A DNA stretch of 64,000 nucleotides, from the NCBI RefSeq assembly GCF_902459685.1, contig NZ_CABPSF010000002.1, positions 1,054,001 through 1,118,000 on the forward strand. Reading direction: 5' to 3'. Below the pieces are notes generated by a model. The model was given only the letters and a program-made list of their open reading frames with translations, ran no database searches and was not told the origin of the DNA. The stretch is from Pandoraea iniqua (GTDB lineage: Bacteria; Pseudomonadota; Gammaproteobacteria; Burkholderiales; Burkholderiaceae). Both the position numbers and the translations under genes were made by a program. How positions within the stretch are numbered: position 1 is the stretch's first letter; the number at the start of each line of letters is the position of its first letter. Below are positions 29,430 through 38,813 of the stretch, piece by piece.

Positions 29430-29911
29430 TCGCTGTCTCCGCCGACCTATTTTTTTGGAACACTGCGTGCTGTGGGCGCGTGTCGTTGCGGGATCAGAGT
29501 TCCCGCCCGGCGCCGGGCAGGCTGCCGAATCGGGCGTTTCGACTGCCAAGACTCGGGAAAGTGTCGGCGTTGTGCGACTTTTTTAGGCGAATGAGGATCG
29601 GTATTGGCCTGTTGAAGTGAATTCCCATGCAATTACGTGGGAAAAGGCGTTTTCGACGTCTCTCGTCCGACCATCGGCAGGCGCCCTGACATCCGTTGGC
29701 GTATGGAAGTTTATTGACGTAAAGCGCACTTCAACGAAATTGCATTTCGCGGCTGCCCTCTACAATCGTGGCAATCGCTCAACCAACAGGCGTGGATTCC
29801 GATGTTGCCAGACATGACGTGTAACTCGTTCAGATGCCCCGTGCAACGACTCGGCGGGCGCTCGTTGCCTGCCGCCGTGGCGGAACCGATGCCTGCAACT
29901 GGGGAGGCGTC
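29430..29911. other. 482-bp divergent gap between phosphoethanolamine transferase and def
   Basis: No coding region is convincing here. It holds the promoters for both flanking genes. A 22-bp imperfect palindrome, TTCCCATG...CGTGGGAA at 29622-29643, could be an operator. TACAAT at 29761-29766 with TTGCAT 15 bases upstream is a weak promoter candidate for def. Confidence 0.5.
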
Positions 29912-30454
29912 ATGACGCGCGAAATTCTTCGTGTGGGTGCGCCGTCGCTGAGCCGGGTGGCGGCGGAGGTGGTGGACGTCACCGATCCGGCGGTGCGCCG
30001 CGATGCCGCCGATCTGCGAGAGGCGTTGGCGGCTTTTCGCGCGGCGCATGGTTTCGGGCGCGCCATCGCCGCGCCGCAAATCGCTATCGACCGGCGCATG
30101 ATTGCGCTCGCCGTGCCGGGGTGGCCCGACGTGATCGTCAATCCTGAAATCGTATGGACGAGCGACGAACGCGTCACGCTCTGGGACGACTGTATGTGTT
30201 TCCCGGACACGCTGGTGCGGGTGTCACGCTACGCGTCGATCTCTGTGCGTTGCGTCGACCTGTCGGGCGAGGTGCGCCTGAAGGCGCAACTGCCGCTGGC
30301 CGAGGCCGAACTGTTGCAGCACGAGATCGACCATCTCGACGGGAAGCTGTCGTTTGACCGGGCCGTGGGTGAGCACGCCATCGTGCAACGCGATGTGTTC
30401 GACGCCGATCGCGCGGCGTTTGCGCGGCAAGTCGATTATTGCCCGCAGCCCTGA
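29912..30454 (+). CDS. def: Divergent peptide deformylase
   Basis: Zinc/iron hydrolase of 180 aa that removes the formyl group from new proteins. The three family motifs are present but altered: GFGRAIAAPQ (47-56) in place of GxGLAAPQ, with Q56 kept; WDDCMCF (91-97) in place of EGCLS, with the metal-binding C94 kept; and QHEIDH (136-141) with both histidines and the glutamate. It is not next to fmt, so it is probably a secondary deformylase or a deformylase-like enzyme. GGGAGG precedes the ATG. Confidence 0.85.
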   Translation: MTREILRVGAPSLSRVAAEVVDVTDPAVRRDAADLREALAAFRAAHGFGRAIAAPQIAIDRRMIALAVPGWPDVIVNPEIVWTSDERVTLWDDCMCFPDTLVRVSRYASISVRCVDLSGEVRLKAQLPLAEAELLQHEIDHLDGKLSFDRAVGEHAIVQRDVFDADRAAFARQVDYCPQP

Positions 30455-30491
30455 TCCGGGACTGCCCAGAACTCATCGGGACGCATCGGGA

Positions 30492-30830
30492 CTAGTGAAG
30501 GCGCGCGCCGTTAGGCACACCGCGTTCCACACCGGCGAGCACGATGGCACCGCTTTCGTCGGCAAAGCCGGTGACCAGCACTTCCGACGCCACGCCTGCG
30601 ATGCGCTTCGGCGCGAAGTTGCATACACACAGTACCTGCCTGCCGATAAGCGACTCGGGCGTGTAGTGCACGGTGATTTGTGCGCTCGACGTCTTCACAC
30701 CTAGTTCACCCAGATCGACCTCAAGCACGTACGCCGGCTTCTTTGCCTTCTCGTTCACGCGCGCGGCGACGACGGTGCCTACGCGCAATTCGATCTTTTC
30801 GAAATCCTGCCACTCGATGGTCTCGGCCAT
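30492..30830 (-). CDS. csaA: tRNA-binding protein CsaA
   Basis: Small OB-fold protein of 112 aa, the EMAP/tRNA-binding domain of the CsaA type. The start [20 protein letters not shown], the [15 protein letters not shown] strand and [14 protein letters not shown] are the family blocks. CsaA is described as an export-related chaperone in Bacillus; its role in proteobacteria is unclear. The ATG at 30830 gives the normal family length; a longer in-frame start would add about 60 residues without match. It ends convergently with def, 38 bp apart. Confidence 0.93.
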   Translation of the reverse strand: MAETIEWQDFEKIELRVGTVVAARVNEKAKKPAYVLEVDLGELGVKTSSAQITVHYTPESLIGRQVLCVCNFAPKRIAGVASEVLVTGFADESGAIVLAGVERGVPNGARLH

Positions 30831-31031
30831 GTCTTGCTTCCTGTGCTGACGTGCGGCCGGGGCCGCACGAAACGAATAGAAAAAGAGAAGCCTAGCGCGC
30901 GAAGGGTGCGGGGGGATTGTGAAAAACGGCAGGCGGCGGCTTTGACTTTGCTTGGGGATAACGTTGGCGCTTCGTCGGTATTTTGTCGGCACCTCGTCGG
31001 CGTGTCGCCGGTGCAACGTCGGCGCAGACGT

Positions 31032-31829
31032 TCAGCGTGTACCGGCGCGTTCCCGTCGCCACACGGCGGGTGTCTGGCCGTAGTGCTGGCGGAAGGCGTG
31101 GGTGAGGGCGCTCTGATCGTTGAAACCCACATCGAGGGCGATCTCGGCAAGCGGGGCGTCGTGCGCCGTCAGCAGCGCGGCGGCGCGCGCCAGCCGCAAA
31201 CGCATCAAGTGCCGGTGGGGCGTTTCCCCCGTCATCGCAACGAAGCAATCGTGGAAATGGCGTACGCTCATGCCCGCCTCGAACGCGAGTGTCGCGGTGT
31301 CGAGCGGCGCCGCCAGATCCGCCTGAAGCCTTGCGTCGACCGTTGCCAGATCGAGCTTCGCAGTGCGCAGGGCCGGCCGTGCCGGGGCCAGCTTCGCGGT
31401 GAGCATCGCCAGCATCTCGCGCACGCCGGGGTCGTCGGCGCTCAGCGCATGGCTGTCATCGGCCTGTGCCGAGGCAAACGCACAAACGCGGCCCACCAGC
31501 GCCAGCATTGCCGCATCGAGCGCGAAGAACGTCTCGTGATCGAACGCCCGTTCGCTCCCCGTCACCCGGGCCACTGTCGTCGGCACGTCGAGCACGACCT
31601 GCTGGTTCGGCCCGTCGCCCCGATAGTCATGCCGCACCCCCGCAGGAATCACCACGCCATTGCGCGCGCCCACGCGGCCGTATTGCGACGCGTCGCCGTC
31701 GAGCGAAATCGCCATCCGCCCCGAGTGCCCGATCACCACCTGATGGAAATCGTGCGTGTCGGTGCTGTCGGTCGGGCGGTATTCGCGAAGTTCAAGGATT
31801 GCGCTGGGCATAAGGCGCGGAGGGAGCAT
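31032..31829 (-). CDS. AraC family transcriptional regulator
   Basis: Regulator of 265 aa with an N-terminal cupin-like sensing part (about residues 1-130) and a C-terminal AraC double helix-turn-helix. The recognition region shows LAFEAGMSVRHFHDCFVAMTGE and IALDVGFNDQSALTHAFRQHYGQTPAVWRR. It is divergent from the ssu operon but 195 bp apart, so it could control ssu or an unlinked gene; the sequence does not tell. The ATG lacks a clear ribosome site and a second ATG lies six codons on. Confidence 0.9.
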   Translation of the reverse strand: MLPPRLMPSAILELREYRPTDSTDTHDFHQVVIGHSGRMAISLDGDASQYGRVGARNGVVIPAGVRHDYRGDGPNQQVVLDVPTTVARVTGSERAFDHETFFALDAAMLALVGRVCAFASAQADDSHALSADDPGVREMLAMLTAKLAPARPALRTAKLDLATVDARLQADLAAPLDTATLAFEAGMSVRHFHDCFVAMTGETPHRHLMRLRLARAAALLTAHDAPLAEIALDVGFNDQSALTHAFRQHYGQTPAVWRRERAGTR

Positions 31830-32023
31830 GACTACAGGTTATGAAAAAACGCGCAAAGCTTTCCCGGATTCATTGGTTCGGGCGCGCGGGGCGCATCGCT
31901 ACACTGGTTCTCCAGTGGTCGGGGCGATCCGGCCGGCATCGGCGTGAAGACGCCGGTGTGCTTCGAATCCTCAGGGTGCGTGGCGCGTTGAACGACGCTG
32001 ACACCCGTCTTTGGCAGGGAAGT

Positions 32024-32617
32024 ATGACATACGCCGTCACGATCTCCGGCAGCCCGTCGGCTGCTTCGCGCAGTGCGCGTTTGCTGCGTTTTATCGAATC
32101 CGATCTGACCGCCGCCGGCATCGCCGTGCGTCGCATCGACATTCGTGCGCTCTCGCCTGCCGCGCTGCTCGCGGCCGATACCACGCACGACGATCTGCGC
32201 CATGCGCTCGCCCAAGTGGCCGGTGCGCAAGCGGTGATCGTCGCCACGCCCGTCTACAAGGCGGCGTATAGCGGTTTGCTCAAGGCCTTCCTCGACGTGC
32301 TGCCGCAAGACGGCCTCGCCGGCAAGCTCGTCGCCCCGTTTGCCACCGGCGGCAGCCCCGCGCATTTGCTCGCGCTCGACTATGCGCTCAAGCCGGTGCT
32401 CTCCGCGTTGGGCGCACAACACATTCTTCGCGGCGTGTTCGCCGTCGATCAGCAAGTGCCGAAGGAAGAGGGCGCAACGCTCGACGCCGCTGTTGCCGAA
32501 CGCCTCGGCGCGACCGTCGACCAGCTCTCGCAATGGCTGCATGAGCGCGAAGTGATTCGTCAGTGGCCCGCGCATCAGGCACGTGCCGGTGCGCTGCAAG
32601 CCACGCTCGCCGCCTGA
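32024..32617 (+). CDS. ssuE: NADPH-dependent FMN reductase SsuE
   Basis: Flavodoxin-fold reductase of 197 aa that supplies FMNH2 to the alkanesulfonate monooxygenase SsuD. The start [20 protein letters not shown] is the SsuE phosphate-binding loop, and [21 protein letters not shown] is the flavin-site block. AGGGAAG precedes the ATG at 32024. ssuD follows after only 13 bp, so the two are co-transcribed. Confidence 0.95.
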   Translation: MTYAVTISGSPSAASRSARLLRFIESDLTAAGIAVRRIDIRALSPAALLAADTTHDDLRHALAQVAGAQAVIVATPVYKAAYSGLLKAFLDVLPQDGLAGKLVAPFATGGSPAHLLALDYALKPVLSALGAQHILRGVFAVDQQVPKEEGATLDAAVAERLGATVDQLSQWLHEREVIRQWPAHQARAGALQATLAA

Positions 32618-32630
32618 TCCGGAGTTCGAA

Positions 32631-33782
32631 ATGAAAGTCTTTTGGTTCATTCCGACACACGGCGACACGCGCTATCTGGGCACGTCCGACGGCGGGCGTG
32701 TGTTCGATTTCGACTACGCGCGCCAAGTCGCGAGCGCGGTCGATTCACTGGGCTACGAAGGTGTGCTGCTGCCTACGGGCCGGTCGTGCGAAGACGCTTG
32801 GGTGACCGCGTCGAGCCTGATCGGATCGACCAAACGGTTGAAGTTTCTCGTGGCGATCCGTCCGGGCATCGCTTCGCCCGCACTCACGGCGCGCATGGCG
32901 TCCACGTTCGATCGCTTGTCGGGTGGCCGGCTGCTGATCAACGTGGTGACCGGTGGCGACGCCGGTGAGCTGGAAGGCGACGGCTTCTTCGCCGATCATG
33001 CGCAACGTTACGAAGTGACCGACGAGTTTCTGAAAATCTGGCGCGAGCTGGGTGAGAAATCGCACACGGGCGAGGCCGTCAATTTCGAAGGCAAGCATCT
33101 GCGTGCTGTGGACGCAAAGCTGCTGTACCCGCCGGTGCAGAAACCGCACCCGCCGCTGTATTTCGGTGGCTCGTCGGAAGCGGCGCGCCAGATCGCGGCC
33201 GAACAACTCGACGTCTACCTCACGTGGGGCGAACCGCTCGCCGATGTGGCCGAGAAGATTGCCGACGTGCGGGCACGCGCCGCCAAACTGGGCCGCACGT
33301 TGCGCTTCGGGCTGCGTCTGCACGTGATCGTGCGCGAGACCGAAGACGAAGCGTGGCGTGCCGCCGATTCGCTCATCAGCAAACTCGACGACGCGACCAT
33401 CGCGCGCGTGCAGACGCAGTTTGCCAAGATGGATTCGGAAGGCCAGCGACGCATGGCGGCGCTGCACGGCGGACGCCGCGACAAGCTGGTGATCGCCCCG
33501 AATTTGTGGGCCGGTGTCGGGCTGGTGCGCGGTGGCGCGGGCACAGCGCTCGTGGGCGACGGACCGACCGTTGCGGCGCGCCTGCGCGAGTACGCCGATC
33601 TGGGCATCGATACCTTCATTCTGTCGGGCTACCCGCATCTGGAAGAAGCGTATCGCTTCGCCGAGCTGGTGTTCCCGCATCTGCCGCTCGACGTGCGTGA
33701 GCGTCTGGGCAACACGCAACTCGGCGGCCCGGTGGGCGAAGTGATGGCCAACAACATCTTGCCGCAGGCCTCGCAAAGCTGA
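32631..33782 (+). CDS. ssuD: FMNH2-dependent alkanesulfonate monooxygenase
   Basis: Luciferase-like TIM-barrel enzyme of 383 aa that splits alkanesulfonates to aldehyde and sulfite during sulfur starvation. Family marks are the start [17 protein letters not shown], the [12 protein letters not shown] loop, FLVAIRPG, and [23 protein letters not shown] precedes the ATG. It is directly after ssuE, with no ssuA (sulfonate-binding protein) in between as would be usual, and 30 bp before ssuC. Confidence 0.97.
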   Translation: MKVFWFIPTHGDTRYLGTSDGGRVFDFDYARQVASAVDSLGYEGVLLPTGRSCEDAWVTASSLIGSTKRLKFLVAIRPGIASPALTARMASTFDRLSGGRLLINVVTGGDAGELEGDGFFADHAQRYEVTDEFLKIWRELGEKSHTGEAVNFEGKHLRAVDAKLLYPPVQKPHPPLYFGGSSEAARQIAAEQLDVYLTWGEPLADVAEKIADVRARAAKLGRTLRFGLRLHVIVRETEDEAWRAADSLISKLDDATIARVQTQFAKMDSEGQRRMAALHGGRRDKLVIAPNLWAGVGLVRGGAGTALVGDGPTVAARLREYADLGIDTFILSGYPHLEEAYRFAELVFPHLPLDVRERLGNTQLGGPVGEVMANNILPQASQS

Positions 33783-33812
33783 TTCGGCCACCCCGGCCGT
33801 GGAGAAATTCGT

Positions 33813-34685
33813 ATGACCCAATCAACACTGGCTCCCGCCGCGACGCCGGCGGGTGCGTCTCATGCTTCCCGTGCGTCCAATAGTGAGTCGAGCACGTGGC
33901 AGCGCCTCTGGCGCGTGGCCGCACGACGGCTCGCACCGTGGCTCGTCCCGATCGTGCTCGTCACCGTCTGGCAGATTGCCGCCGAAGCGGGCTGGCTCTC
34001 GACGCGCGTCTTGCCCGCACCGTCCGCAGTGGTCGACGCCGCGTGGCAACTTGCGGTGAGCGGCCAGATCTGGCGAGACATTGGCGTGTCCACCGGCCGT
34101 GCCGTGCTCGGCTTCGTGATCGGCGGTGGTCTCGGTCTGTTACTCGGCATGCTCACGGGCCTGTCGCGGTTTGCCGAGACGGCGCTCGATTCGTCGTTCC
34201 AGATGCTGCGCAACATCCCGCATCTGGCACTCATTCCGCTGGTGATTCTGTGGTTCGGTATCGACGAGAAAGCCAAGCTGTTTCTCGTCTCGATCGGTGT
34301 GTTCTTCCCGATGTATCTGAACACGTATGCCGGTATTCGCGCCGTCGACGGCCAACTCGTCGAGATGGCTCGCAGCTACGGCTTGCGCGGCTGGGCACTG
34401 TATCGCGATGTGATTCTGCCGGGCGCGTTGCCGTCGATTCTGGTGGGTGTGCGCTTCTCGCTGGGCCTGATGTGGGTGACGCTGATCGTGGCGGAAACCA
34501 TCTCGGCGCAGTCGGGCATCGGCTATCTGACGATGAACGCCCGTGAGTTCTTGCAGACCGACATCGTGCTGGTGGGCATTCTGCTCTACGCGCTGCTGGG
34601 CAAGCTGGCCGATGTGCTGGCCAAGGAACTAGAGTTTCGCTGGTTGCGCTGGCACCCGGCCTTTCAACGAGGAACCGCCGCATGA
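33813..34685 (+). CDS. ssuC: Aliphatic sulfonate ABC transporter permease
   Basis: Inner-membrane permease of 290 aa with about six helices. The binding-protein-dependent transport signature is seen around [25 protein letters not shown] (EAA loop), which docks with the ATPase. The N-terminal about 30 residues are Ala/Ser-rich and polar. Its stop overlaps the ssuB start by four bases (ATGA). Together with SsuB it should import sulfonates, but the matching binding protein is not in the cluster. Confidence 0.95.
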   Translation: MTQSTLAPAATPAGASHASRASNSESSTWQRLWRVAARRLAPWLVPIVLVTVWQIAAEAGWLSTRVLPAPSAVVDAAWQLAVSGQIWRDIGVSTGRAVLGFVIGGGLGLLLGMLTGLSRFAETALDSSFQMLRNIPHLALIPLVILWFGIDEKAKLFLVSIGVFFPMYLNTYAGIRAVDGQLVEMARSYGLRGWALYRDVILPGALPSILVGVRFSLGLMWVTLIVAETISAQSGIGYLTMNAREFLQTDIVLVGILLYALLGKLADVLAKELEFRWLRWHPAFQRGTAA

Positions 34686-35626
34686 GCGCACAACAACTGG
34701 CCCCCGTCGCAGGCGTGGACATCGAGTCCGAATGGACTGCGGAACAACGCGCCACCACGCCCGCTACGCCCGCCAATGGCAACGGCAATACTGGCGCGAA
34801 TCTCAAAGTCGTGCGTCAGACGAATGACGTCGCGGCCTCTGCCGGTCTTCGCATCGATGGCGTGAACAAGCACTACGGCGCACGCGCCGTATTGACGGAC
34901 TTTTCGCTGGCGATTCCGCGTGGCGGTTTTGCCGCCATCGTGGGACGCAGCGGCTGCGGCAAGTCGACGTTGTTGCGTTTGATTGCCGGGCTGGAAGCGG
35001 CCGACGCGGGCACCATCGCACTCGATGGTCACGCCCTCGGCACCACGTCGAGCAAGGTGTCGACACGCATCATGTTTCAAGACGCCCGCCTGCTGCCGTG
35101 GCGCACGGTGCTGCAAAACGTCGCCATCGGGTTGCCGAAGTCGGCGCATCCGCAGGCGTTGGAAGTGTTGCGCGAAGTCGGCCTCGCTGAGCGCGCCAAC
35201 GACTGGCCGAGCCAGCTTTCCGGCGGTCAGCGTCAACGTGTAGCACTGGCACGTGCGCTCGTGCATCAACCCGATTTGCTGCTGCTCGACGAGCCGCTCG
35301 GCGCGCTCGATGCGCTCACGCGAATCGAAATGCATGCCCTGATCGAGCGCCTGTGGCGCGCTCACGGTTTCACGGCGTTGCTCGTCACGCACGATGTGCA
35401 GGAGGCCGTCGCACTGGCCGATCGCGTGGTGTTGATCGAGCAGGGCCAGTTGGGGCTCGATCAGCCGGTAACGCTGGCGCGTCCGCGTGCGCGCGGCAGC
35501 GTCGATTTCGCACAACTCGAAGCGCAGGTGCTCGACCGCGTGCTGCAAACCGAATCGAGCGGCACGCCGGTGGCTGCCGCACCCGAACCCAGTTGGCCCG
35601 CCGCGACGGTGCGCTGGGCCGTCTGA
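34682..35626 (+). CDS. ssuB: Aliphatic sulfonate ABC transporter ATPase
   Basis: ABC ATPase of 314 aa. Walker A is GRSGCGKST, the signature is [15 protein letters not shown], Walker B is [13 protein letters not shown], and the switch is THD. It has about 50 extra residues at the N-terminus compared with short SsuB proteins, rich in Ala/Thr/Asn and without known motif. Translation is coupled to ssuC by a four-base overlap. A TOBE-domain protein gene follows after 69 bp. Confidence 0.95.
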   Translation: MSAQQLAPVAGVDIESEWTAEQRATTPATPANGNGNTGANLKVVRQTNDVAASAGLRIDGVNKHYGARAVLTDFSLAIPRGGFAAIVGRSGCGKSTLLRLIAGLEAADAGTIALDGHALGTTSSKVSTRIMFQDARLLPWRTVLQNVAIGLPKSAHPQALEVLREVGLAERANDWPSQLSGGQRQRVALARALVHQPDLLLLDEPLGALDALTRIEMHALIERLWRAHGFTALLVTHDVQEAVALADRVVLIEQGQLGLDQPVTLARPRARGSVDFAQLEAQVLDRVLQTESSGTPVAAAPEPSWPAATVRWAV

Positions 35627-35695
35627 CACGTCGTATTCATCCTTCGCCGTCTTTCATCCGACCTTCATCCAATTCACTGAACGCAGGAGTTCATC

Positions 35696-35911
35696 ATGGG
35701 TATCACCGCCATCAACGTCCGTAACCAGTTCAAAGGCCGCATTCGCGAAATTCTGCGCGGCCCGGTGCTCTCCGAGGTCGACGTCGAAACGCCGAGCGGC
35801 ATCGTCACCTCGGTCATCACCACGCGCTCCATCGACGAGTTGCGTCTGGATGTGGGTTCCGAAGTCGTGGCCCTCGTGAAGGCCACCGAAGTGTCGCTCG
35901 CCAAGCTCTGA
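35696..35911 (+). CDS. ssuF: TOBE/molybdopterin-binding domain protein (SsuF-like)
   Basis: A 71 aa protein that is a single TOBE (molbindin) domain: INVRNQFKGRIREILRGPVLSEVDVETPSGIVTSVITTRSIDEL, ending VALVKATEVSLAKL. In pseudomonads such a gene, ssuF, closes the ssu operon and is needed for sulfonate use, though how it works is not known. It lies 69 bp after ssuB on the same strand, matching that order. GGAG precedes the ATG. Confidence 0.88.
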   Translation: MGITAINVRNQFKGRIREILRGPVLSEVDVETPSGIVTSVITTRSIDELRLDVGSEVVALVKATEVSLAKL

Positions 35912-36028
35912 GCCGGCGTTTTCCGCGATTCCAGCGTTTTGGAGATGGCTTGCCGGGTGAAGTCCGATGCCGGTACGGGGAATTTCCGAACCCCGGCTCG
36001 GACTGTGCCGCGAATGCACGCACTCGGC

Positions 36029-36037
36029 TGATATAAT
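36029..36037 (+). promoter_or_regulatory. Extended -10 promoter for gltX
   Basis: TG-A-TATAAT at 36029-36037 is a perfect extended -10; the -35 region shows no TTGACA-like hexamer. Transcription would start near 36044, about 85 bases before gltX. Confidence 0.55.
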
Positions 36038-36061
36038 GACGGCTTCCGAATGTCGGCGACC

Positions 36062-36098
36062 CGCCTGCGCGAGACTTTCCGCCGCGGGCGTTTTTATT
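36062..36098 (+). terminator. Terminator-like hairpin in the gltX leader
   Basis: CGCCTGCG (36062-36069) pairs with CGCGGGCG (36083-36090, one T-G pair) and is followed by TTTTTATTT. It lies downstream of the extended -10 and 32 bases before the gltX start. It is either the end of the ssu transcript or an attenuator of gltX. Confidence 0.5.
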
Positions 36099-36129
36099 TG
36101 TTGCCGACGCGATGCACCGAAGCCAAACC

Positions 36130-37521
36130 ATGACCACTGTCCGCACCCGATTTGCGCCTAGCCCGACCGGATTCATCCATCTGGGCAACATCCGTTCCGC
36201 TCTCTATCCGTGGGCGTTTGCGCGTCACAACCACGGTGTTTTCGTGCTGCGTATCGAAGACACCGATCTCGAGCGCTCCACGCCGGAAGCCGTGCAGGTC
36301 ATTCTCGAAGGCATGGAATGGCTGGGCCTCGACTACGACGAGGGCCCGTTCTATCAGATGGAGCGCATGGATCGCTATCGCGAAGTGCTGCAACAGATGA
36401 AGGACGCCGGTTACGTCTACCCGTGCTACATGAGCGTGGAAGAACTCGACGCGTTGCGCGAGCAGCAGCGCGAGCGCGGCGAAAAGCCGCGTTACGACGG
36501 CCGCTGGCGCCCGGAGCCGGGCAAGGTCTTGCCTGAGCCGCCGGCCGGTGTGCAGCCGGTGCTGCGCTTCAAGAACCCGCTCACGGGCAGCGTCGTGTGG
36601 GAAGACGCGGTCAAGGGCCGCATCGAAATCTCGAACGAAGAACTCGACGATCTCGTGATCGCCCGCCCCGATGGCACGCCGACGTATAACTTCTGCGTGG
36701 TCGTCGATGACATCGACATGGACATTACGCATGTGATTCGCGGCGACGATCACGTGAACAACACGCCGCGTCAGATCAACATCTTCGAAGCGCTCGGCAA
36801 GCAGCCGCCGGTCTACGCGCACTTGCCCACGGTACTTAACGATCAGGGCGAGAAGATGTCCAAGCGCAACGGCGCGATGAGCGTGGTGCAGTACCGCGAA
36901 GAGGGCTTCCTGCCCGAGGCGGTGGTGAACTATCTGGCGCGTCTGGGCTGGGCCCATGGCGACGCGGAAGTGTTCTCGCGCGACCAGTTCGTGGAGTGGT
37001 TCGATCTCGACCACCTGGGCAAGTCGCCGGCACAGCACAATCCGGAAAAGCTGCTGTGGTTGAACAATCAGTATCTGAAGCAGGCCGATAACGAGCGTCT
37101 GGCCGGTCTGACCGAGCCGTTCCTCGAAAAGGCGGGCGTGTCGATCGACGGCGGTCCGTCGCTGGCAGGTGTGGTGGGGCTGTTCAAGGACCGCGCCAAC
37201 ACGATCAAGGACATCGCCGCGAGCGCCGAGATGTTCTATCGCCAGCCGCAACCATCCGCCGAAGATGTCGCACAGCATCTGACCGACACCGCGCGCGCTG
37301 CCGTGAAGGATCTGGCGGCCGGTCTCGCCGCATTGCCGGAGTGGAAGAAGGAAGCCATTTCGCCGGTGTTCAAGGCCACGCTCGCGCAGCACGGCATGAA
37401 GATGCCGCAACTGGCGATGCCGGTGCGCCTGCTCGTCGTGGGCACCACGCACACGCCGGCCATCGACGCCGTGCTCGAACTGCTGGGCCGCGATACGGTG
37501 CTGGCACGTCTGGCAGCGTAA
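36130..37521 (+). CDS. gltX: Glutamate--tRNA ligase
   Basis: Class I aminoacyl-tRNA synthetase of 463 aa that charges tRNA-Glu. The HIGH-type motif is in [17 protein letters not shown] (about residues 10-26) and the KMSKS-type motif is EKMSKRNGA. Family blocks [13 protein letters not shown] and [13 protein letters not shown] are present. The ATG at 36130 gives the usual [12 protein letters not shown] start; one six codons earlier lacks support. A strong terminator follows the stop. Confidence 0.97.
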   Translation: MTTVRTRFAPSPTGFIHLGNIRSALYPWAFARHNHGVFVLRIEDTDLERSTPEAVQVILEGMEWLGLDYDEGPFYQMERMDRYREVLQQMKDAGYVYPCYMSVEELDALREQQRERGEKPRYDGRWRPEPGKVLPEPPAGVQPVLRFKNPLTGSVVWEDAVKGRIEISNEELDDLVIARPDGTPTYNFCVVVDDIDMDITHVIRGDDHVNNTPRQINIFEALGKQPPVYAHLPTVLNDQGEKMSKRNGAMSVVQYREEGFLPEAVVNYLARLGWAHGDAEVFSRDQFVEWFDLDHLGKSPAQHNPEKLLWLNNQYLKQADNERLAGLTEPFLEKAGVSIDGGPSLAGVVGLFKDRANTIKDIAASAEMFYRQPQPSAEDVAQHLTDTARAAVKDLAAGLAALPEWKKEAISPVFKATLAQHGMKMPQLAMPVRLLVVGTTHTPAIDAVLELLGRDTVLARLAA

Positions 37522-37563
37522 CCGACGCAACTAGCCTCACTCGCAGCAAGACGTAACAAAAAA

Positions 37564-37597
37564 CCCCGGGATGCCTTGGCATCGCCGGGGTTTTTTT
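37564..37597 (+). terminator. Terminator between gltX and suhB
   Basis: CCCCGG-GATGCC at 37564-37575 pairs with GGCATC-(G)-CCGGGG at 37578-37590 around TT, with one bulged G, followed by TTTTTTT; AAAAAA lies before the stem. It separates convergent gltX and suhB and can work in both directions. Confidence 0.88.
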
Positions 37598-37644
37598 ATG
37601 ACGGTGGCAGCCACCGCGAAGGATGGCTGCCGTCGCCGTGAAAC

Positions 37645-38502
37645 TTACGCTTGCGGCTTGGCTTCCAGCGTGACGGTGCTGGTCTTGGCCGGGGCCGGTG
37701 CGCGCTTGGTGCGCGAATAGCCTTCCAGCACCTTGACCATCTGCGCGTAGATCTTCGGGTTGGCGGCGAGCACTTCGCCTTCGAACAGGAAGTCCGATTC
37801 GCCCGTGTAGTTGCCCACGAGACCACCGGCTTCGGTCACCAGCAGGCTGCCGGCGGCCATGTCCCACGGGTTCAGGCCTTGCTCGAAGAAACCGTCCATG
37901 CGGCCGGCGGCGACATAGGCCAGATCGAGTGCGGCGGCGCCCGGGCGGCGGATACCGGCGCAATGCTCGGTCATCGTGCCGAACATCTTGAGGTAGTTTT
38001 CCACGCCTTGCAGATCGCGGAACGGGAAGCCCGTACCGATCAGGCCATCGGCCAGACGATCGCGGCGCGACACGCGAATGCGCTTGCCGTCGATGTAAGC
38101 ACCACGGCCGCGCGAGGCGGTGAACAGTTCGTTGCGCGTCGGGTCATAGATCACGGCTTGCGACACGATGCCCTTGTGGGAGAGCGCGATCGACGTGCAG
38201 TAATACGGCATGCCGTGAATGAAGTTGGTGGTGCCGTCGAGCGGATCGATGATCCATTGGAATTCGGAGCCCGCTTTGCCGTGTTCTTCGCCCGATTCTT
38301 CGGCGAGGATGGCGTGGTCCGGATAGGCTTGCAGGAGGACGTCGATAATCGCTTGCTCTGCCGCTTTGTCCACTTCCGTCACGAAGTCATTGTGCTGCTT
38401 CTTGCTGACCAGAACCTTGTCGAGGTCGAGCGACGCGCGGCTGATGATGTTGCCGGCTTTACGGGCGGCCTTCACCGCGATATTGAGCATGGGATGCTGC
38501 AT
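37645..38502 (-). CDS. suhB: Inositol-1-monophosphatase family protein SuhB
   Basis: Magnesium-dependent phosphatase of 285 aa, also known as a NusG/Nus-complex partner in rRNA transcription in E. coli. Metal-binding motifs are visible: EESGEEHG, the [17 protein letters not shown] loop, and [15 protein letters not shown] near the C-terminus. The last about 25 residues ([22 protein letters not shown]) are an extra tail. AGGAA precedes the ATG at 38502; a second ATG four codons later is possible. It is divergent from trmJ. Confidence 0.95.
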   Translation of the reverse strand: MQHPMLNIAVKAARKAGNIISRASLDLDKVLVSKKQHNDFVTEVDKAAEQAIIDVLLQAYPDHAILAEESGEEHGKAGSEFQWIIDPLDGTTNFIHGMPYYCTSIALSHKGIVSQAVIYDPTRNELFTASRGRGAYIDGKRIRVSRRDRLADGLIGTGFPFRDLQGVENYLKMFGTMTEHCAGIRRPGAAALDLAYVAAGRMDGFFEQGLNPWDMAAGSLLVTEAGGLVGNYTGESDFLFEGEVLAANPKIYAQMVKVLEGYSRTKRAPAPAKTSTVTLEAKPQA

Positions 38503-38813
38503 GACAGATTCCTGTTAAGGCCATCGCCCGCGTCAAACACGACCCCCTCTGGGTCGGCTGGCAGGCATGGCAGACAAAGCGAACGAATTGGGCAAGAGCG
38601 ATGCCCGGCAAGTGCCGCAGGTGACTTAGCGGCTCGATTGCAGGGACGAAAACGCGTATTTTAGCAAAAACCGGCCGGCCGCGCTCTGTTGTGCGCATCT
38701 TCTGACCCTTTTTCGGCGCCACGCGCTCGGCGAATCAGGGCAAAATAGCGGCCTGCGCTGAATTTCATCCCGAATTTCTTCCTGAACACCATCCCTACAC
38801 CTGCCGCCTGCTC
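38503..38813. other. 311-bp divergent gap between suhB and trmJ
   Basis: No coding region is supported. On the minus strand, TG-C-TAAAAT (38658-38666) forms an extended -10 that would start suhB mRNA about 150 bases upstream of its ATG. On the plus strand, CAAAAT at 38741-38746 is a weak -10 candidate for trmJ. I see no hairpin with a T-run. Confidence 0.45.

Noticed and set aside
31902-31917. CACTGG-TTCT-CCAGTG inverted repeat upstream of ssuE
   Set aside because: Arms of six bases are expected by chance often in 64 kb, and it is not placed next to a recognisable promoter.
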